Origin: Actinomycetes bacterium
GTDB lineage: Bacteria; Actinomycetota; Acidimicrobiia; Acidimicrobiales; Palsa-688
Reading direction: 5' to 3'
Assembly (NCBI GenBank): GCA_021808665.1
Contig: JAKBBA010000003.1
Span: 85,485-149,484 of the forward strand
Length of the DNA: 64,000 nt
Shown here: positions 27,055-36,830 of the stretch, one piece after another
Position numbering within the stretch: the stretch's first letter is position 1
Layout: the number at the start of each line of letters is the position of its first letter
Translations under genes and position numbers: made by a program
The notes under the pieces: generated by a model
The model's database searches: none
What the model was told of the DNA's origin: nothing
Seen by the model: only the letters and a program-made list of their open reading frames with translations

Positions 27055-28020
27055 CTATGGCTCGACTATGACCTTCCCCACGACGCCGGCTTCTACTGCC
27101 TCGTGGGCTTGGACGATATCGTCCAAGCCGTAGCGGTGAAGGGGCAGCTCCGACAGGGCTCCTTCGCCGGCGGCGTCGGCGATGTCCGCTGCTGCTGCAA
27201 GCAGAGCCGGACGTGGCACACCGTAGAGGAGCATGAAACGGAGTAGCACGTTGGCGCTCATGCAACGTCTTACCGGTATGGTCGGGTCCGGGCCCGACGA
27301 GGCGTACACCACCAAGGTCGTTCCGGGTCCCGAAAGTTGCAGGTCGACGTCGAGGTTGGCCGGCAGGTTCACCTCGACTATGCGGTCCATGACAGGAGCG
27401 AAGTCCCGCAGGAGGTCCAAAGCATGCGGGCTTCGGTAGTCGACGACCAGGTCTGCTCCCGCGTTCCGGGCAAGCTCTGCCTTTGCCGTGCTGCTGACAG
27501 TCGCCGCTACTCTTGCACCGGCCCTCCTGGCTAGCTCGATCGCGTAATGGCCGACAGCGCCAGCGCCTCCTGCTACCAAGACCGCAGCGCCGTCGAGGGG
27601 GCCGTCGGCGAACAGGCAGTGGTGGGCTGTCATCGCAGGGACCCCAAGGCACGCGCCGAGAGCGTAAGAAGACCCCGCTGCGAGCGCTACGGCCTGTTCG
27701 GAGGAGACGAGGGACCATTGGGCTGCCGTCCCCCATTGGCCCACGGCCGCCATCCACAGCCATACACGTTCTCCGATCCTCGAGGGATCGACCCCCTCGC
27801 CGACGGCTTCGATCACCCCAGCGCCGTCTTGGTGGGGAATCTGGAAACCTGGGATCGGCCTCGGCGTCAACCCCGAACGACTTTTCACGTCGGTCGGGTT
27901 CACCCCTGAGACGGCGACCCTGACTAGAACCTCACCGCGCCCAGGCGACGGTCGAGCAATCTCGTCGACCCGCAACACTTCCCCCGCCGGACCCGTCCGC
28001 TCGTATAACGCAGCGCGCAT
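27055..28020 (-). CDS. Zinc-independent MDR oxidoreductase (NADPH:quinone reductase-like)
   Basis: The 321-residue protein has the MDR GroES-like domain (MRAALYERTGPAGEVLRV, VRVAVSGVNPTDVKSRSG) and a Rossmann domain with VLVAGGAGAVGHYAIELARR near residue 150. The catalytic-zinc Cys/His ligands of alcohol dehydrogenases are absent, as in quinone/enone reductases (QOR type). The ATG chosen begins right at the first beta-strand; the open frame upstream overlaps the promoter of the divergent cupin gene. Confidence 0.87.
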   Translation of the reverse strand: MRAALYERTGPAGEVLRVDEIARPSPGRGEVLVRVAVSGVNPTDVKSRSGLTPRPIPGFQIPHQDGAGVIEAVGEGVDPSRIGERVWLWMAAVGQWGTAAQWSLVSSEQAVALAAGSSYALGACLGVPAMTAHHCLFADGPLDGAAVLVAGGAGAVGHYAIELARRAGARVAATVSSTAKAELARNAGADLVVDYRSPHALDLLRDFAPVMDRIVEVNLPANLDVDLQLSGPGTTLVVYASSGPDPTIPVRRCMSANVLLRFMLLYGVPRPALLAAAADIADAAGEGALSELPLHRYGLDDIVQAHEAVEAGVVGKVIVEP

Positions 28021-28110
28021 CCACGTAACGATAGCGACGGTGGAGGAACCTCTGAGCGACCTATGGTGGCGCCGGCACGGTACGGCCAGCTGAAAACAGA
28101 GGACGACAAC

Positions 28111-28572
28111 ATGACGGATGAAGACAACGTGGTGGAGAGTTACAACATGGCGGAGGGTGAAGCGAACGACGGGGGTTGGCATGCCCCATTGCGCCTCATC
28201 TCGGCCGCGAGCCTTTCGTCGGACACGGGCCAGACTCCGGGCATGGTCCGTCGAGAGGCAGTATCGGCTCGAACGGTCGGATCACAGAAAGTCTGGATGG
28301 GAGAGACGACCGTGGCAGCACGAACAGCCTCGTCCAACCACCACCATGGTGACTCAGAAACTGGAATCTACGTCGTTTCGGGCAGCCCGGTCTTCGTCTT
28401 CGTCGAAGGCGGCCGAGAGGTTCGCCTCGGCCCTAAACCCGGGGACTACGTGTTCGTCCCTCCCTATACCCCTCACCGGGAGGAGAACCCATCCGACGAG
28501 ACGGCCGTGGTAGTCCTGGCGCGCAGCTCCCAAGAGGCGATAGTCGTCAACCTTGACGGTCCCCTCACCTGA
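28111..28572 (+). CDS. Small cupin-domain protein
   Basis: The ~153-residue protein is a single-domain cupin: motif 1 TASSNHHHGDSETGIYVVSG with metal-binding His residues and Glu, then motif 2 PGDYVFVPPYTPHREEN. Proteins of this sort bind a metal and act as isomerases, dioxygenases or sensors; none can be chosen here. The ATG start lies behind CAGAGGA. It is divergent from the MDR gene, and the DUF2786 gene follows 16 bp after its stop. Confidence 0.8.
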   Translation: MTDEDNVVESYNMAEGEANDGGWHAPLRLISAASLSSDTGQTPGMVRREAVSARTVGSQKVWMGETTVAARTASSNHHHGDSETGIYVVSGSPVFVFVEGGREVRLGPKPGDYVFVPPYTPHREENPSDETAVVVLARSSQEAIVVNLDGPLT

Positions 28573-28588
28573 GAGCACCCGGCCACGA

Positions 28589-29416
28589 ATGAGCGCACTG
28601 TCATCCGACCTTGTCTCCAAGATAGCGGCGTTATGCCGCAAAGCGGAGTCCACCGACTCACCTCATGAAGCTGAGGCCTTGATGGCCGGTGCCCAGAGGT
28701 TGGCGACGCTGGCGGCGATCGACCTCCAGGTAGCTCGAAGCTATAAGCCTCTGCACGAACGCCCCAAGTCGCTCATAGTGGAGTCCGTGGACATCGGCCC
28801 CAAGCGCAAGGTGGGACTCCGCACCTACGTCCGCCTCTTCGTGGCCGTAGCCAGACCCAACGACGTCCGGGTGACGGTAGCTACCGATAACACCAGGGTC
28901 TTCGCTCATGGCTACGATCACGACGTCGCCGTTCTTCGGTGTCTCTATCCGTCGCTGCTGGTGCAGATGGTGGCCGCCAGCGACTCCTATGTAAGGAACG
29001 GATCGTGGCGAGAGGGTTACTACACAGACAGGCACGGTGTGCGCAGACTTGTAACCGCCCGTCAAGCTCGCATCTCGTTTCAGGAGAGCTACGCCGAGAC
29101 CATAGAAAGCCGTCTCTTCGCCGCCCGACAGGACACGATACTTACCTTCGGAGCATCACCTGATGAGGCTAACGGTCCGTCTACGTCAAACTCGTCGGAC
29201 GGGGCCTCGCAAAGGCGTGCCCAGTTGGCGCTCGTAGACAAATCGGCTGAGGTCGAAAGGTTCTTCCGTTCCAAGGTCGCGACCCGCTCCTCTTGGCGCC
29301 AGGCTGTCGCAGTCTCGCGGACAGCGGCCCGGGCAGGTAGCGCTGCAGGCCGTAAAGCGGTGCTGTCATCGCCTAATGCACTGGGATCCTCGAAGGGCTA
29401 CCTGGGTGCCGGCTGA
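28589..29416 (+). CDS. DUF2786 domain protein
   Basis: The 275-residue protein has the DUF2786 helix KIAALCRKAESTDSPHEAEAL near residues 8-28 and AGAQRLATLAAIDLQVAR after it. A longer domain follows with GYDHDVAVLRCLYPSLLVQM and AARQDTIL, then an Arg/Ser-rich tail. Function is unknown. The last 41 bp overlap the TIGR04338 metallohydrolase gene, so the two are translated together, an arrangement I recall from mycobacteria. The start was set at the ATG before SALSSDLV. Confidence 0.78.
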   Translation: MSALSSDLVSKIAALCRKAESTDSPHEAEALMAGAQRLATLAAIDLQVARSYKPLHERPKSLIVESVDIGPKRKVGLRTYVRLFVAVARPNDVRVTVATDNTRVFAHGYDHDVAVLRCLYPSLLVQMVAASDSYVRNGSWREGYYTDRHGVRRLVTARQARISFQESYAETIESRLFAARQDTILTFGASPDEANGPSTSNSSDGASQRRAQLALVDKSAEVERFFRSKVATRSSWRQAVAVSRTAARAGSAAGRKAVLSSPNALGSSKGYLGAG

Positions 29417-29873
29417 TCCCGACCGCAAGCGGGTTTATGGGGCGGAGACAGCGCTACGCGAGCTTCTCGACCAGGCCACCTCCATGCCCGGACAGCCTGT
29501 CCCGGTGGTGGTCGGTCGTTCCCAGGTCGTGCTGCCGCCGGAGGTCCGCTTTGCTGATGTCGCTTCGGTGCGCCGTTACTGCGAGCAGGTCATGGCGCTC
29601 GACCCGATAGCGTCCCGATGGCCTGCGAGACCGGTCCGGGTCCGCGTCCGAAAGGGTGCGACGAAGGCGCACTGGGAGACCACGGGTACCATCGCAATTC
29701 CCGACGAGAAGTGGGCGATGCGAGAAACTGTCGTGCTTCACGAGTTGGCGCACCATCTGACCCCGTGCTCCCTCGCCCACGGCAAGACGTTCCAAGACGC
29801 CCTCTTGGACCTTTACGAAGTCGCCATGGCTCCCGAGGTCGCCTTCGTAGCTCGGGTACTCATCTCCTCGTAG
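29376..29873 (+). CDS. TIGR04338-type putative zinc metallohydrolase
   Basis: The 165-residue protein has a zincin motif HELAHHLTPCSLAHG (~126-140), i.e. HExxH plus a third ligand about ten residues on. It is preceded by TTGTIAIPDEKWAMRETVVL. This matches the small actinobacterial TIGR04338 metallohydrolases. It overlaps the 3' end of the DUF2786 gene by 41 bp, an overlap long enough to suggest coupled expression. The substrate is unknown. Confidence 0.78.
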   Translation: MHWDPRRATWVPADPDRKRVYGAETALRELLDQATSMPGQPVPVVVGRSQVVLPPEVRFADVASVRRYCEQVMALDPIASRWPARPVRVRVRKGATKAHWETTGTIAIPDEKWAMRETVVLHELAHHLTPCSLAHGKTFQDALLDLYEVAMAPEVAFVARVLISS

Positions 29874-29960
29874 GGCCGAGCGGCGTAGACCCCGAAGCCG
29901 GCATTGTCATCGTCTGGGTCATGGGGACAGCGAATACCCTCCGACGTAAGATGGAAGAAC

Positions 29961-29979
29961 AATGAAATACTTTGTCATT
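29961..29979. promoter_or_regulatory. Inverted repeat ahead of the second BVMO-esterase gene
   Basis: AATGA (29961-29965) and TCATT (29975-29979) flank nine bases in an unusually AT-rich stretch about 80 bp before the GTG start at 30059. It could be an operator or part of the promoter. It is weak evidence alone. Confidence 0.3.
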
Positions 29980-30058
29980 ATCTCCCCAACTCCCTGTTAT
30001 TGAACGACGAATTGGTTATCAACCTATGATGGAAGAAACTCGACAAGGGGGAAGCGCA

Positions 30059-32635
30059 GTGACACAGGAGAACGCCACCGAGGCTGTCGACCTCGATGCG
30101 ATCGTGGTCGGTGCCGGCTTTGCCGGGATGTACATGTTGCACCGACTTCGCGAGGCTGGCTTTAGGACTCTTGTGATCGAAGCGGGCGATGACGTCGGCG
30201 GAACCTGGTACTGGAACCGCTACCCGGGGGCTCGTTGCGACATCGAGAGTATCGACTACTCCTATAGCTTCGATCCCGAGCTGGAAAAAGAATGGGTCTG
30301 GAGCGAGAAGTACGCCACCCAGCCCGAGATCCTGCGCTACGCGCAGCACGTTGCGGACAAGCTCGACCTTCGCCGGGACATTGAGTTCTCCACGAAGGTG
30401 ACCGAGGCGGCCTGGGACGCGAGCATGTCATGCTGGCGGGTCAAGACCGATAGCGGTCGGCTACTGACGGCTCGCTTCTGCATTATGGCCAGCGGTTGCT
30501 TGTCGCTGCCGAAGGAGCTCGACATCGAAGGCGTCGAGCGTTTCGGTGGTGACGTCTATTTCACGAGTAGATGGCCCCGAGGCGGTGTCGACTTCACCGG
30601 CAAGCGGGTCGCTGTAATCGGCACCGGCTCCTCGGGAATCCAATCCATACCGCTCATAGCTGAGCAGGCAGACGGCCTGACAGTCTTCCAGCGCACTCCG
30701 AACTTCTCGATCCCGGCTGGTAACGGCCCTCACCGACCCGAGCAGCTTGCTGCCTACCAGGCGGACAGGAAGCAGTACCGGGAGCAGACTCGCATGTCTG
30801 CGGCGGGGATGGCTTCCCCTGTGGCGGAGATCAGCGCGCTGGCTGTCACGGAGGAGGAGCGCAACGCTATCTACGAGGAGTCTTGGGGTACCAAGGGCCT
30901 CACCTTCGCAGCGGTCTTCACCGACATCCTCACTAGCCCTGAGGCTAACGCCACTTTCGCCGACTTCGTGAGGAACAAGATCCGCTCCATCGTCTCCGAC
31001 CCCGACACGGCCGACGCCCTATGTCCGACCGATTATCCGATCGGGACAAAGAGGTTGTGTCTGGACAGCGGCTACTACGCCACCTTCAACCGGCCCAACG
31101 TACGCTTGGTCGACCTGCGCAAACGTCCCCTTGCCACTATTACCGAGACAGGTGTCGACCTCGCTGGCGAATCTCTGCCCTTCGATGCCATCGTGTTCGC
31201 CACCGGTTTCGACGCCATGACCGGAGCGATCCTCGCAGTCGATGTCACTGGACGTGACGGGATCAGCCTGAGGGAGAAGTGGGCTGACGGTCCCAAGACC
31301 TATCTTGGGCTCGCGGTCAGCGGCTTCCCGAACTTCTTCACTATCACCGGGCCGGGAAGCCCGTCGGTGCTGTCGAACATGCTGACGTCTATCGAACAGC
31401 ACGTCGATTGGATCGCGGACTGCATCCAGCGGATGCGCAAGGACGGAGACGACGTGATCGAGGCGACGGTAACCGCTGAAGCGGGCTGGGTTAGTCACGT
31501 CCGGCAGTTCGCCGACCTCACCTTGCTGCCGTATGCAAACTCCTGGTACGTCGGCGCGAACGTGCCGGGCAAACCCCGTGTCGTGATGCCCTACATAGGC
31601 GGGGTGGGCCGTTACCGCAGCATCTGTGACAGGGTTGTGGAGCGGGACTATCTGGGTTTTAGGTTCAGCGGGTCGAAGGGCACCCGTGTAGCCGACGGTG
31701 TCATCTGGCCGCTCCAAGCTGATGTCGGGGTGATGCTAGAGATGATGGCCGAGATGGGCGTACCTGCCCTCGAAACCCTGACGGTCGACCAAGCGAGAGG
31801 TTTCGTCGAACAATCCGCTTCTGCCAGTCCGCCAGGGCCTCCAGTAGGCGAAGTCCTAGACGGCATCTACAAAGCAGCAGCCGGCGATCTCGCCTACCGG
31901 CTGTACCGCCCTGCAGGTCAGGGTCCCCACCCCGTCGTAGCGTACTTCCATGGTGGGGGTTGGGTGCTCGGGAGCCATGCTTCGGACGATCCGATATGCC
32001 GGGACCTGTGCGCCCAGTCCGACTGCATAATCGTCTCCTTCGACTACCGTCACGCGCCCGAAAATCGTTTCCCGGCGGCAATCGAGGACGGCTTCGCAGC
32101 GGTCAACTGGCTTGCTGACAACGCCGAGAGGCTGGGAGGGATCCCCGGCCGGCTGGCGGTGGCCGGGTGGAGCGCAGGTGGCAACATTGCTGCGGTAACA
32201 GCCCAGATGGCCCGTGACGCCGGTGGCCCGGACCTGTCAGGGCAGCTCCTCATAAACCCTGTAACGGACTCTGATCTCGGGCGGGGTTCGTATGTCGACA
32301 ACGCTGAAGGGTTCTTCTTGACGGCGAACCTGATGAGGTGGTTCTGGGATCATTACGCCGACCCTTCTGAGAGAACCGACCCGAAGGCCGCCCCGATCCG
32401 GGCTGTGGACCTGTCAGGTCTGCCTCCGGCTGCGATTTTCACGAGCGAGTTCGACCCGCTTCGCGACGAGGGCCAGGCATACGCCGAGGCTTTAGACAAA
32501 GCAGGTGTTCCGGTCCAATACACGCCCGGCCCCGGACAGATACACACCTCCCTTGTCGCTACAGGGGGGATCGTCTCGGCGGCGGCCGCTCGCTCGCAGA
32601 TGGCGGCAGCTATTCGCGGCTTCTTCGACAGCTAG
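30059..32635 (+). CDS. Baeyer-Villiger monooxygenase-esterase fusion
   Basis: This 858-residue bifunctional enzyme is a paralogue of the gene at window start. The BVMO half has FAD site [19 protein letters not shown] (~17-35), [15 protein letters not shown] (~54) and NADPH site [10 protein letters not shown]. Its fingerprint is [12 protein letters not shown], in which the family His is Phe. The hydrolase half (~600-858) has HGGGWVLG, nucleophile AGWSAGG, acid FDPLRDEG and catalytic His in GQIHTS. I chose the GTG behind AAGGGGGAA; an upstream ATG at 30028 is possible. Expected chemistry is ketone to ester to acid plus alcohol. The sulfatase gene follows 79 bp downstream. Confidence 0.92.
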   Translation: MTQENATEAVDLDAIVVGAGFAGMYMLHRLREAGFRTLVIEAGDDVGGTWYWNRYPGARCDIESIDYSYSFDPELEKEWVWSEKYATQPEILRYAQHVADKLDLRRDIEFSTKVTEAAWDASMSCWRVKTDSGRLLTARFCIMASGCLSLPKELDIEGVERFGGDVYFTSRWPRGGVDFTGKRVAVIGTGSSGIQSIPLIAEQADGLTVFQRTPNFSIPAGNGPHRPEQLAAYQADRKQYREQTRMSAAGMASPVAEISALAVTEEERNAIYEESWGTKGLTFAAVFTDILTSPEANATFADFVRNKIRSIVSDPDTADALCPTDYPIGTKRLCLDSGYYATFNRPNVRLVDLRKRPLATITETGVDLAGESLPFDAIVFATGFDAMTGAILAVDVTGRDGISLREKWADGPKTYLGLAVSGFPNFFTITGPGSPSVLSNMLTSIEQHVDWIADCIQRMRKDGDDVIEATVTAEAGWVSHVRQFADLTLLPYANSWYVGANVPGKPRVVMPYIGGVGRYRSICDRVVERDYLGFRFSGSKGTRVADGVIWPLQADVGVMLEMMAEMGVPALETLTVDQARGFVEQSASASPPGPPVGEVLDGIYKAAAGDLAYRLYRPAGQGPHPVVAYFHGGGWVLGSHASDDPICRDLCAQSDCIIVSFDYRHAPENRFPAAIEDGFAAVNWLADNAERLGGIPGRLAVAGWSAGGNIAAVTAQMARDAGGPDLSGQLLINPVTDSDLGRGSYVDNAEGFFLTANLMRWFWDHYADPSERTDPKAAPIRAVDLSGLPPAAIFTSEFDPLRDEGQAYAEALDKAGVPVQYTPGPGQIHTSLVATGGIVSAAAARSQMAAAIRGFFDS

Positions 32636-32714
32636 CACCGCCCGAGTGGTTGATGTGAGAGCCGATAATTGGCAGGGCACCCGAGTCTAAGAGTAGACAA
32701 GCGAGGAAGCAGGC

Positions 32715-34232
32715 ATGCGGATCCTTTACGTAGATGTCGATACCCTGAGAGCCGACCATCTGGCCCCCTATGGTTACAGCCGACAGACGGCCCCTAACCT
32801 GGAGAGACTCGCTGAGCGCAGCATACTTTTCGACCGCTACTACTGCTCCGACTCTCCGTGTCTGCCATCTCGGGCTGCCCTCTTCAGCGGGCAGTTTGGG
32901 ATAACGAACGGTGTGATAGGTCATTTCGGGAGGGCTGGCCAGTACCGCCTCGAAGCAGGTCACGGATCCGCTCCCGGCCGCCCCCTGGCCGGCCAAGCAT
33001 TACAGGAGAGCGGCTGGTATACGGCAGCTGTCTCTATGTTTGCTGAGCGGCATCGGGCGTACTGGTTCTGCGGTAACTTCCGAGAGGTCATCAGAGCGAG
33101 CGGCGAGCTCAACGACGAGCAGGCCCATCAGGTGAACCCAGTGGCGATCGACTGGATCCGGCGCAACAAGGACCGCGACAACTGGTTCTTGCACGTGCAC
33201 TACTGGGAACCACACACCGACTATTTGGTCGGTCCAGAATGGGTGGAAAAGGCGGCGTCCACCGGAACCGTCCAAGAGTGGCCCGACGAGGACACGATCT
33301 CCGCCCACGGGGAGCAGATCTACGGTCCTCGGTCGGCGCTGGACCTTCACTACACGAGCCGTGGACCTCGCCGCTCGGCCGTCCCGCATGCAATGCCCGA
33401 CGCCATCCGGAGCCGAACGGACTTTGAGCTTCTAATAAACGGCTACGACGCAACGATCCTCTACTGGGACCACTACTTCGGCCAGCTCCTCGATGTGCTC
33501 GACGAGGTCGGCCTCTCAGAAGACACTGCGATAGTAGTGACCGGGGATCACGGTGAGTCCCTTGGGGAGAACGGCTCCTACGCCGAGCACGGACTTGCGA
33601 ACGAACCGACGACGCGCGTGCCACTGATCGTGTACTGGCCGGGAGTAACGGACAGCCTGGCAGCTGACAGACGCCACCGTTCGGAGCTCCTTTACAACAT
33701 CGACTTCGCCCCTACGCTCTGCGAGCTTCTGGGCATTACCGTCCCGGCGGGGTGGCAAGGGAGGTCGTTTGCCGCGGCATTTCGCGGTGAACAGGTCAAC
33801 TCCCGCCCCTACCTTGTGCTGGGGCAAGGGGCTCACACCTACCAGCGGGCGGTCCGAACGGCGGATCACCTTTACGTCCGAACCTACCACCCTGGGGCTT
33901 TCCGGGCCGAGTGGGAGCAACTCTTTGACGTTACCGCCGACCCTCATCTCAGCGTGGATCTGCTCCTGGATAAGCCGGAGGTGGTCACGGAGATGCGGTC
34001 GATGCTGGTCGAATGGTGGCAGCGCCACGCTGCCACCCCAGGAGCCCCTCCCGATCCTATGCAGGCCACGATGCAGAAGGGTCCGACCTTCTACAACGAC
34101 ACTGGTGTGTACGCGTCGCACCTCCGGGCCACCGGCAGGTCGCACCTAGCTGACGACCTCCTCGCCAGAGTCGGCTCCGCGGCGGGAACCCCTAGGGTGT
34201 GGTGGGATTCTCCGGAGATCGCCGGTGTATGA
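32715..34232 (+). CDS. Type I sulfatase (Cys-type)
   Basis: This 505-residue alkaline-phosphatase-superfamily protein has metal-site Asp residues in YVDVDTLRADH (7, 9), the formylglycine motif CLPSR with Cys49 and AALFSG after it, and VVTGDHGESLGENG as the second metal site. It should cleave sulfate esters after Cys is converted to formylglycine; no activating-enzyme gene is in the window. It lacks a signal peptide, so it is probably cytoplasmic. The ATG lies behind GAGGAAG. Cotranscription with the BVMO-esterase is plausible. Confidence 0.88.
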   Translation: MRILYVDVDTLRADHLAPYGYSRQTAPNLERLAERSILFDRYYCSDSPCLPSRAALFSGQFGITNGVIGHFGRAGQYRLEAGHGSAPGRPLAGQALQESGWYTAAVSMFAERHRAYWFCGNFREVIRASGELNDEQAHQVNPVAIDWIRRNKDRDNWFLHVHYWEPHTDYLVGPEWVEKAASTGTVQEWPDEDTISAHGEQIYGPRSALDLHYTSRGPRRSAVPHAMPDAIRSRTDFELLINGYDATILYWDHYFGQLLDVLDEVGLSEDTAIVVTGDHGESLGENGSYAEHGLANEPTTRVPLIVYWPGVTDSLAADRRHRSELLYNIDFAPTLCELLGITVPAGWQGRSFAAAFRGEQVNSRPYLVLGQGAHTYQRAVRTADHLYVRTYHPGAFRAEWEQLFDVTADPHLSVDLLLDKPEVVTEMRSMLVEWWQRHAATPGAPPDPMQATMQKGPTFYNDTGVYASHLRATGRSHLADDLLARVGSAAGTPRVWWDSPEIAGV

Positions 34233-34259
34233 CCATGACGTGGCAGCGAGACACCCGCG

Positions 34260-34937
34260 TCATGCAGGGGCACCCCGTAGTCCTGAGACGACGATGATCG
34301 ATATTGCGCTGTACTGGGCCGCGTAAGCCAGGACGGTGAGGGAGTGGAAGACCTCGTGGAAGCCGAACACCTGGGGCCACGGGTCGGGACGCTTTAGCCC
34401 GTAGACCAAGCCGCCGAGGCTGTATAGAACTCCCCCGGAGATGATCAACGCGAAAGCCACGGCGCCGGCCCCGTGGAGTAGCTCGGGCATCACGAACACC
34501 ATCACCCAGCCGACGATCGCGTAGAGGGGGGTGTACAACCACCGGGGGGCGTCGATCCACGCTAGGCGGAAACCGACGCCGATCGCGGCGGCGGACCAGA
34601 CGGCGACGAGTACCGCCACCCGGGTTGTCCCGTGTAGGGCGAGGACGGCTACGGGTGTATAGGTTCCCGCTATGAGGAGGTATATGTTTGCGTGGTCGAG
34701 GCGCCGCAGGACAGCCCTGACGCTCGGTTTCCAAGAGCCGCGGTGGTATAGCGCCGACACCCCGAAGAGCACCGCAGACGTCAGCATGTAAACCCCAGCT
34801 GCTATCCGTCCCGGGAGAGTCGAGGCCTCGAACACCAAGGCGGCTCCAGCGGCGAGCACCGCTGGAAATGCCACTTCGTGTATCCATCCTCTTAGCTTCG
34901 GTTTGGGCGTTGCGACCGGTAGCATCACTACGATCAT
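34260..34937 (-). CDS. Hemolysin III / PAQR family membrane protein
   Basis: This 225-residue protein has seven hydrophobic segments. The conserved features are SALYHRGSW (near 60), RRLDHANIYLLIAGTYTPV (near 83) and a C-terminal GFHEVFHSLTVLAY; these Ser/His/Asp residues form the zinc site in PAQR proteins. The family name comes from a Bacillus hemolysin; the real role may be membrane-lipid hydrolase or homeostasis. It converges on the sulfatase gene with a 27 bp gap. Confidence 0.87.
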   Translation of the reverse strand: MIVVMLPVATPKPKLRGWIHEVAFPAVLAAGAALVFEASTLPGRIAAGVYMLTSAVLFGVSALYHRGSWKPSVRAVLRRLDHANIYLLIAGTYTPVAVLALHGTTRVAVLVAVWSAAAIGVGFRLAWIDAPRWLYTPLYAIVGWVMVFVMPELLHGAGAVAFALIISGGVLYSLGGLVYGLKRPDPWPQVFGFHEVFHSLTVLAYAAQYSAISIIVVSGLRGAPA

Positions 34938-35005
34938 TGCATCCCGGCGAAGCCGACGGTCAGCGCTCGGCGAACCAGGGATCGACCTTTAACGCTGGTG
35001 GCCCG

Positions 35006-35939
35006 CTACAGGAGTCCCTTCTCGGCACGTTCAGGACGAGCCCGCCGGGCGCGCGAGGCGGACAGCAGGGCAGCGAGGGCCAAGAAGCCCATCGACGCGT
35101 AGAACGCCGAGTGCAGTCCCTGGGTGAACACCACCGCTACGCGGCCGTGCAGCTTGGTGGTTCCCACGAAGATGGCGAACGCAAGGCTGCGAGGTATCGA
35201 CCTGGAAGCGATCAGGATAGCCATAGAAAAGGAGAAGACCATTCCAGTGTTCTGAAAAGTCCGCAACATGCCCGACGTAATGCCGAACACTTCTTTGGGG
35301 GAGGCTTTCATAACCGCCGAGTTATTGGCAGGAAAGAAGCTGCTGGCGCCGATACCGTTGACGATGCTTGCAGCCACGACGAGCAGGAGGCTGGTCGTGG
35401 CTGCAAGGTGGGCATAAAGGAACAGGGCAAAGACCTGCACGCCGAGGCCCACCGTCGCCGGTATAACCGGGCCGATCTTGTCCGCCAAACGGCCCGAAAG
35501 GGGGCCGACCGCCAAGAACGATGCCCAGCACCGCTCCGGTGCTCCAGCCGATCCCGTTGAAACCGTACGCCCTGCCGCGTTTATCCGCCGGGAAGAGGTC
35601 GGCGATCACCGCCCCGGAGTTCGCGCTGACAAGGGCGCCGCCCACTCCTTGCAGGGCACGGAAAGCGATGATCGAAGCCTGGTCCCAAGACAGGGCACAC
35701 AGGGCGGAGCCGACGATGAACACGACGAAACCGGTTTCGTACATACGGACCCTGCCGTACATGTCACCTAGACGACCTACCTGGGACGCCAGGAGGGTGA
35801 CGACCAGCAGATATCCGATCACCACCCAGATGACCGACGCTAGGGCTACGTGCAGGCCCCGTTCGATCTCCGGCAGAGCGAGAACAACGATGGTTGTATC
35901 AACCGCAGTGATCAGCACTCCTGTCATCACCACGACCAA
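35006..35939 (-). pseudogene. MFS (DHA2-type) transporter with internal deletion and frameshift
   Basis: The 5' part (from 35939) encodes the first helices of a DHA2 drug/proton antiporter (GVLITAVDTTIVVLALPEIE, GWSTGAVLGIVLGG, with GRLGDMYGR between helices). The 3' part (35515-35006), in another frame, encodes the last helices (GPLSGRLADKIGP to AFYASMGFLALAALL). Near 35510-35525 the frame shifts and about 150-200 residues of the middle are missing, compared with the usual ~470-residue protein. No single product of normal size is possible. Confidence 0.75.
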
Positions 35940-35980
35940 GGCCAGCCCGGTTCGCTGCCCAGTTGGGTAGGGTCCTATAG

Positions 35981-36790
35981 GTGACGAACCTGGTGACCGT
36001 GGACTTCCCCCTCGACTCGGTGGCAGTGGTGACGATGACCAACCCGGCTATCGCCAACTTCGGTTCCTGGCAGGCGATCAGCGATCTTGCAGACGGCCTC
36101 TCAGGGGCGCGCCTTGAAGGGTCTCGGGTTACGGTCGTCGCGTCGGGCGTCCCGGGCTACTGGCTTCAACACGCTTGGCTGACGGATCTTCACAACGCTT
36201 TTGCGGGCGGGCCGACCAGCGGGGACGGTGCGGCATGGTGGCGGTGCCTGGAGGAGCTGACAAGCACCCCGGTTGTCACGATTGCCGCAGTGTCAGGTGA
36301 TACCTCAGGTGGAGGTTGTGAGCTGGGTTGGGCCTGCGATCTGCGCATAGCCGAAGAGCAAGCCCTCTTCGGCCAGCCTGAGGTGGCGATCGGTGTCGGG
36401 ACGGGCATCGGAGGGACTTCGCGTCTCCGTCACCTGGTCGGCCGGTCGGCGACAGCGGAGATGGTGCTCCTCGGAGCCCCCATGACAGCTCAACGGCTCT
36501 ACGAGCTTGGCGCAGTAAACCGCGTGGTCCCCCACGGCTCGGCCCTAGACGTGGCTCTGAAATGGGCGGAGCGCATCGTTTCGCACTCGCCGGCGGCAGT
36601 TATGGGTATGAAGCGTATGCTGAGCGAAGGAGACGACCTGCTCCGCATACCGGAGTCGGTGGCCAACGACCAGCGGATCTTCCAAACCTTCAGCGGCTCG
36701 GTTGAGGCGTTGGAGTCGATGAAGCGGATCCAGGGACGTTTCGACGCTGGCGCGACCCCACGGGACGTCTACGGTGATCCGATACCGTAG
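35981..36790 (+). CDS. Enoyl-CoA hydratase/isomerase family protein (divergent)
   Basis: The 269-residue crotonase-fold protein has the central helix-strand AAVSGDTSGGGCELGWACDLRIA (around 105-127) and FGQPEVAIGVGTGIGGTSRL. The Glu equivalents sit in CELGW and QPEV. The first oxyanion loop is poorly conserved (GYWLQHAW in place of the usual FSAGAD-like stretch), so activity may differ from hydratases. The start is a GTG. It is divergent from the MFS pseudogene with a ~40 bp gap, so it may have lost or kept its promoter. Confidence 0.8.
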   Translation: MTNLVTVDFPLDSVAVVTMTNPAIANFGSWQAISDLADGLSGARLEGSRVTVVASGVPGYWLQHAWLTDLHNAFAGGPTSGDGAAWWRCLEELTSTPVVTIAAVSGDTSGGGCELGWACDLRIAEEQALFGQPEVAIGVGTGIGGTSRLRHLVGRSATAEMVLLGAPMTAQRLYELGAVNRVVPHGSALDVALKWAERIVSHSPAAVMGMKRMLSEGDDLLRIPESVANDQRIFQTFSGSVEALESMKRIQGRFDAGATPRDVYGDPIP

Positions 36791-36830
36791 ACGTCCCGCA
36801 GATTCCCAGATCGCGGGGTTTGAAATCGTG

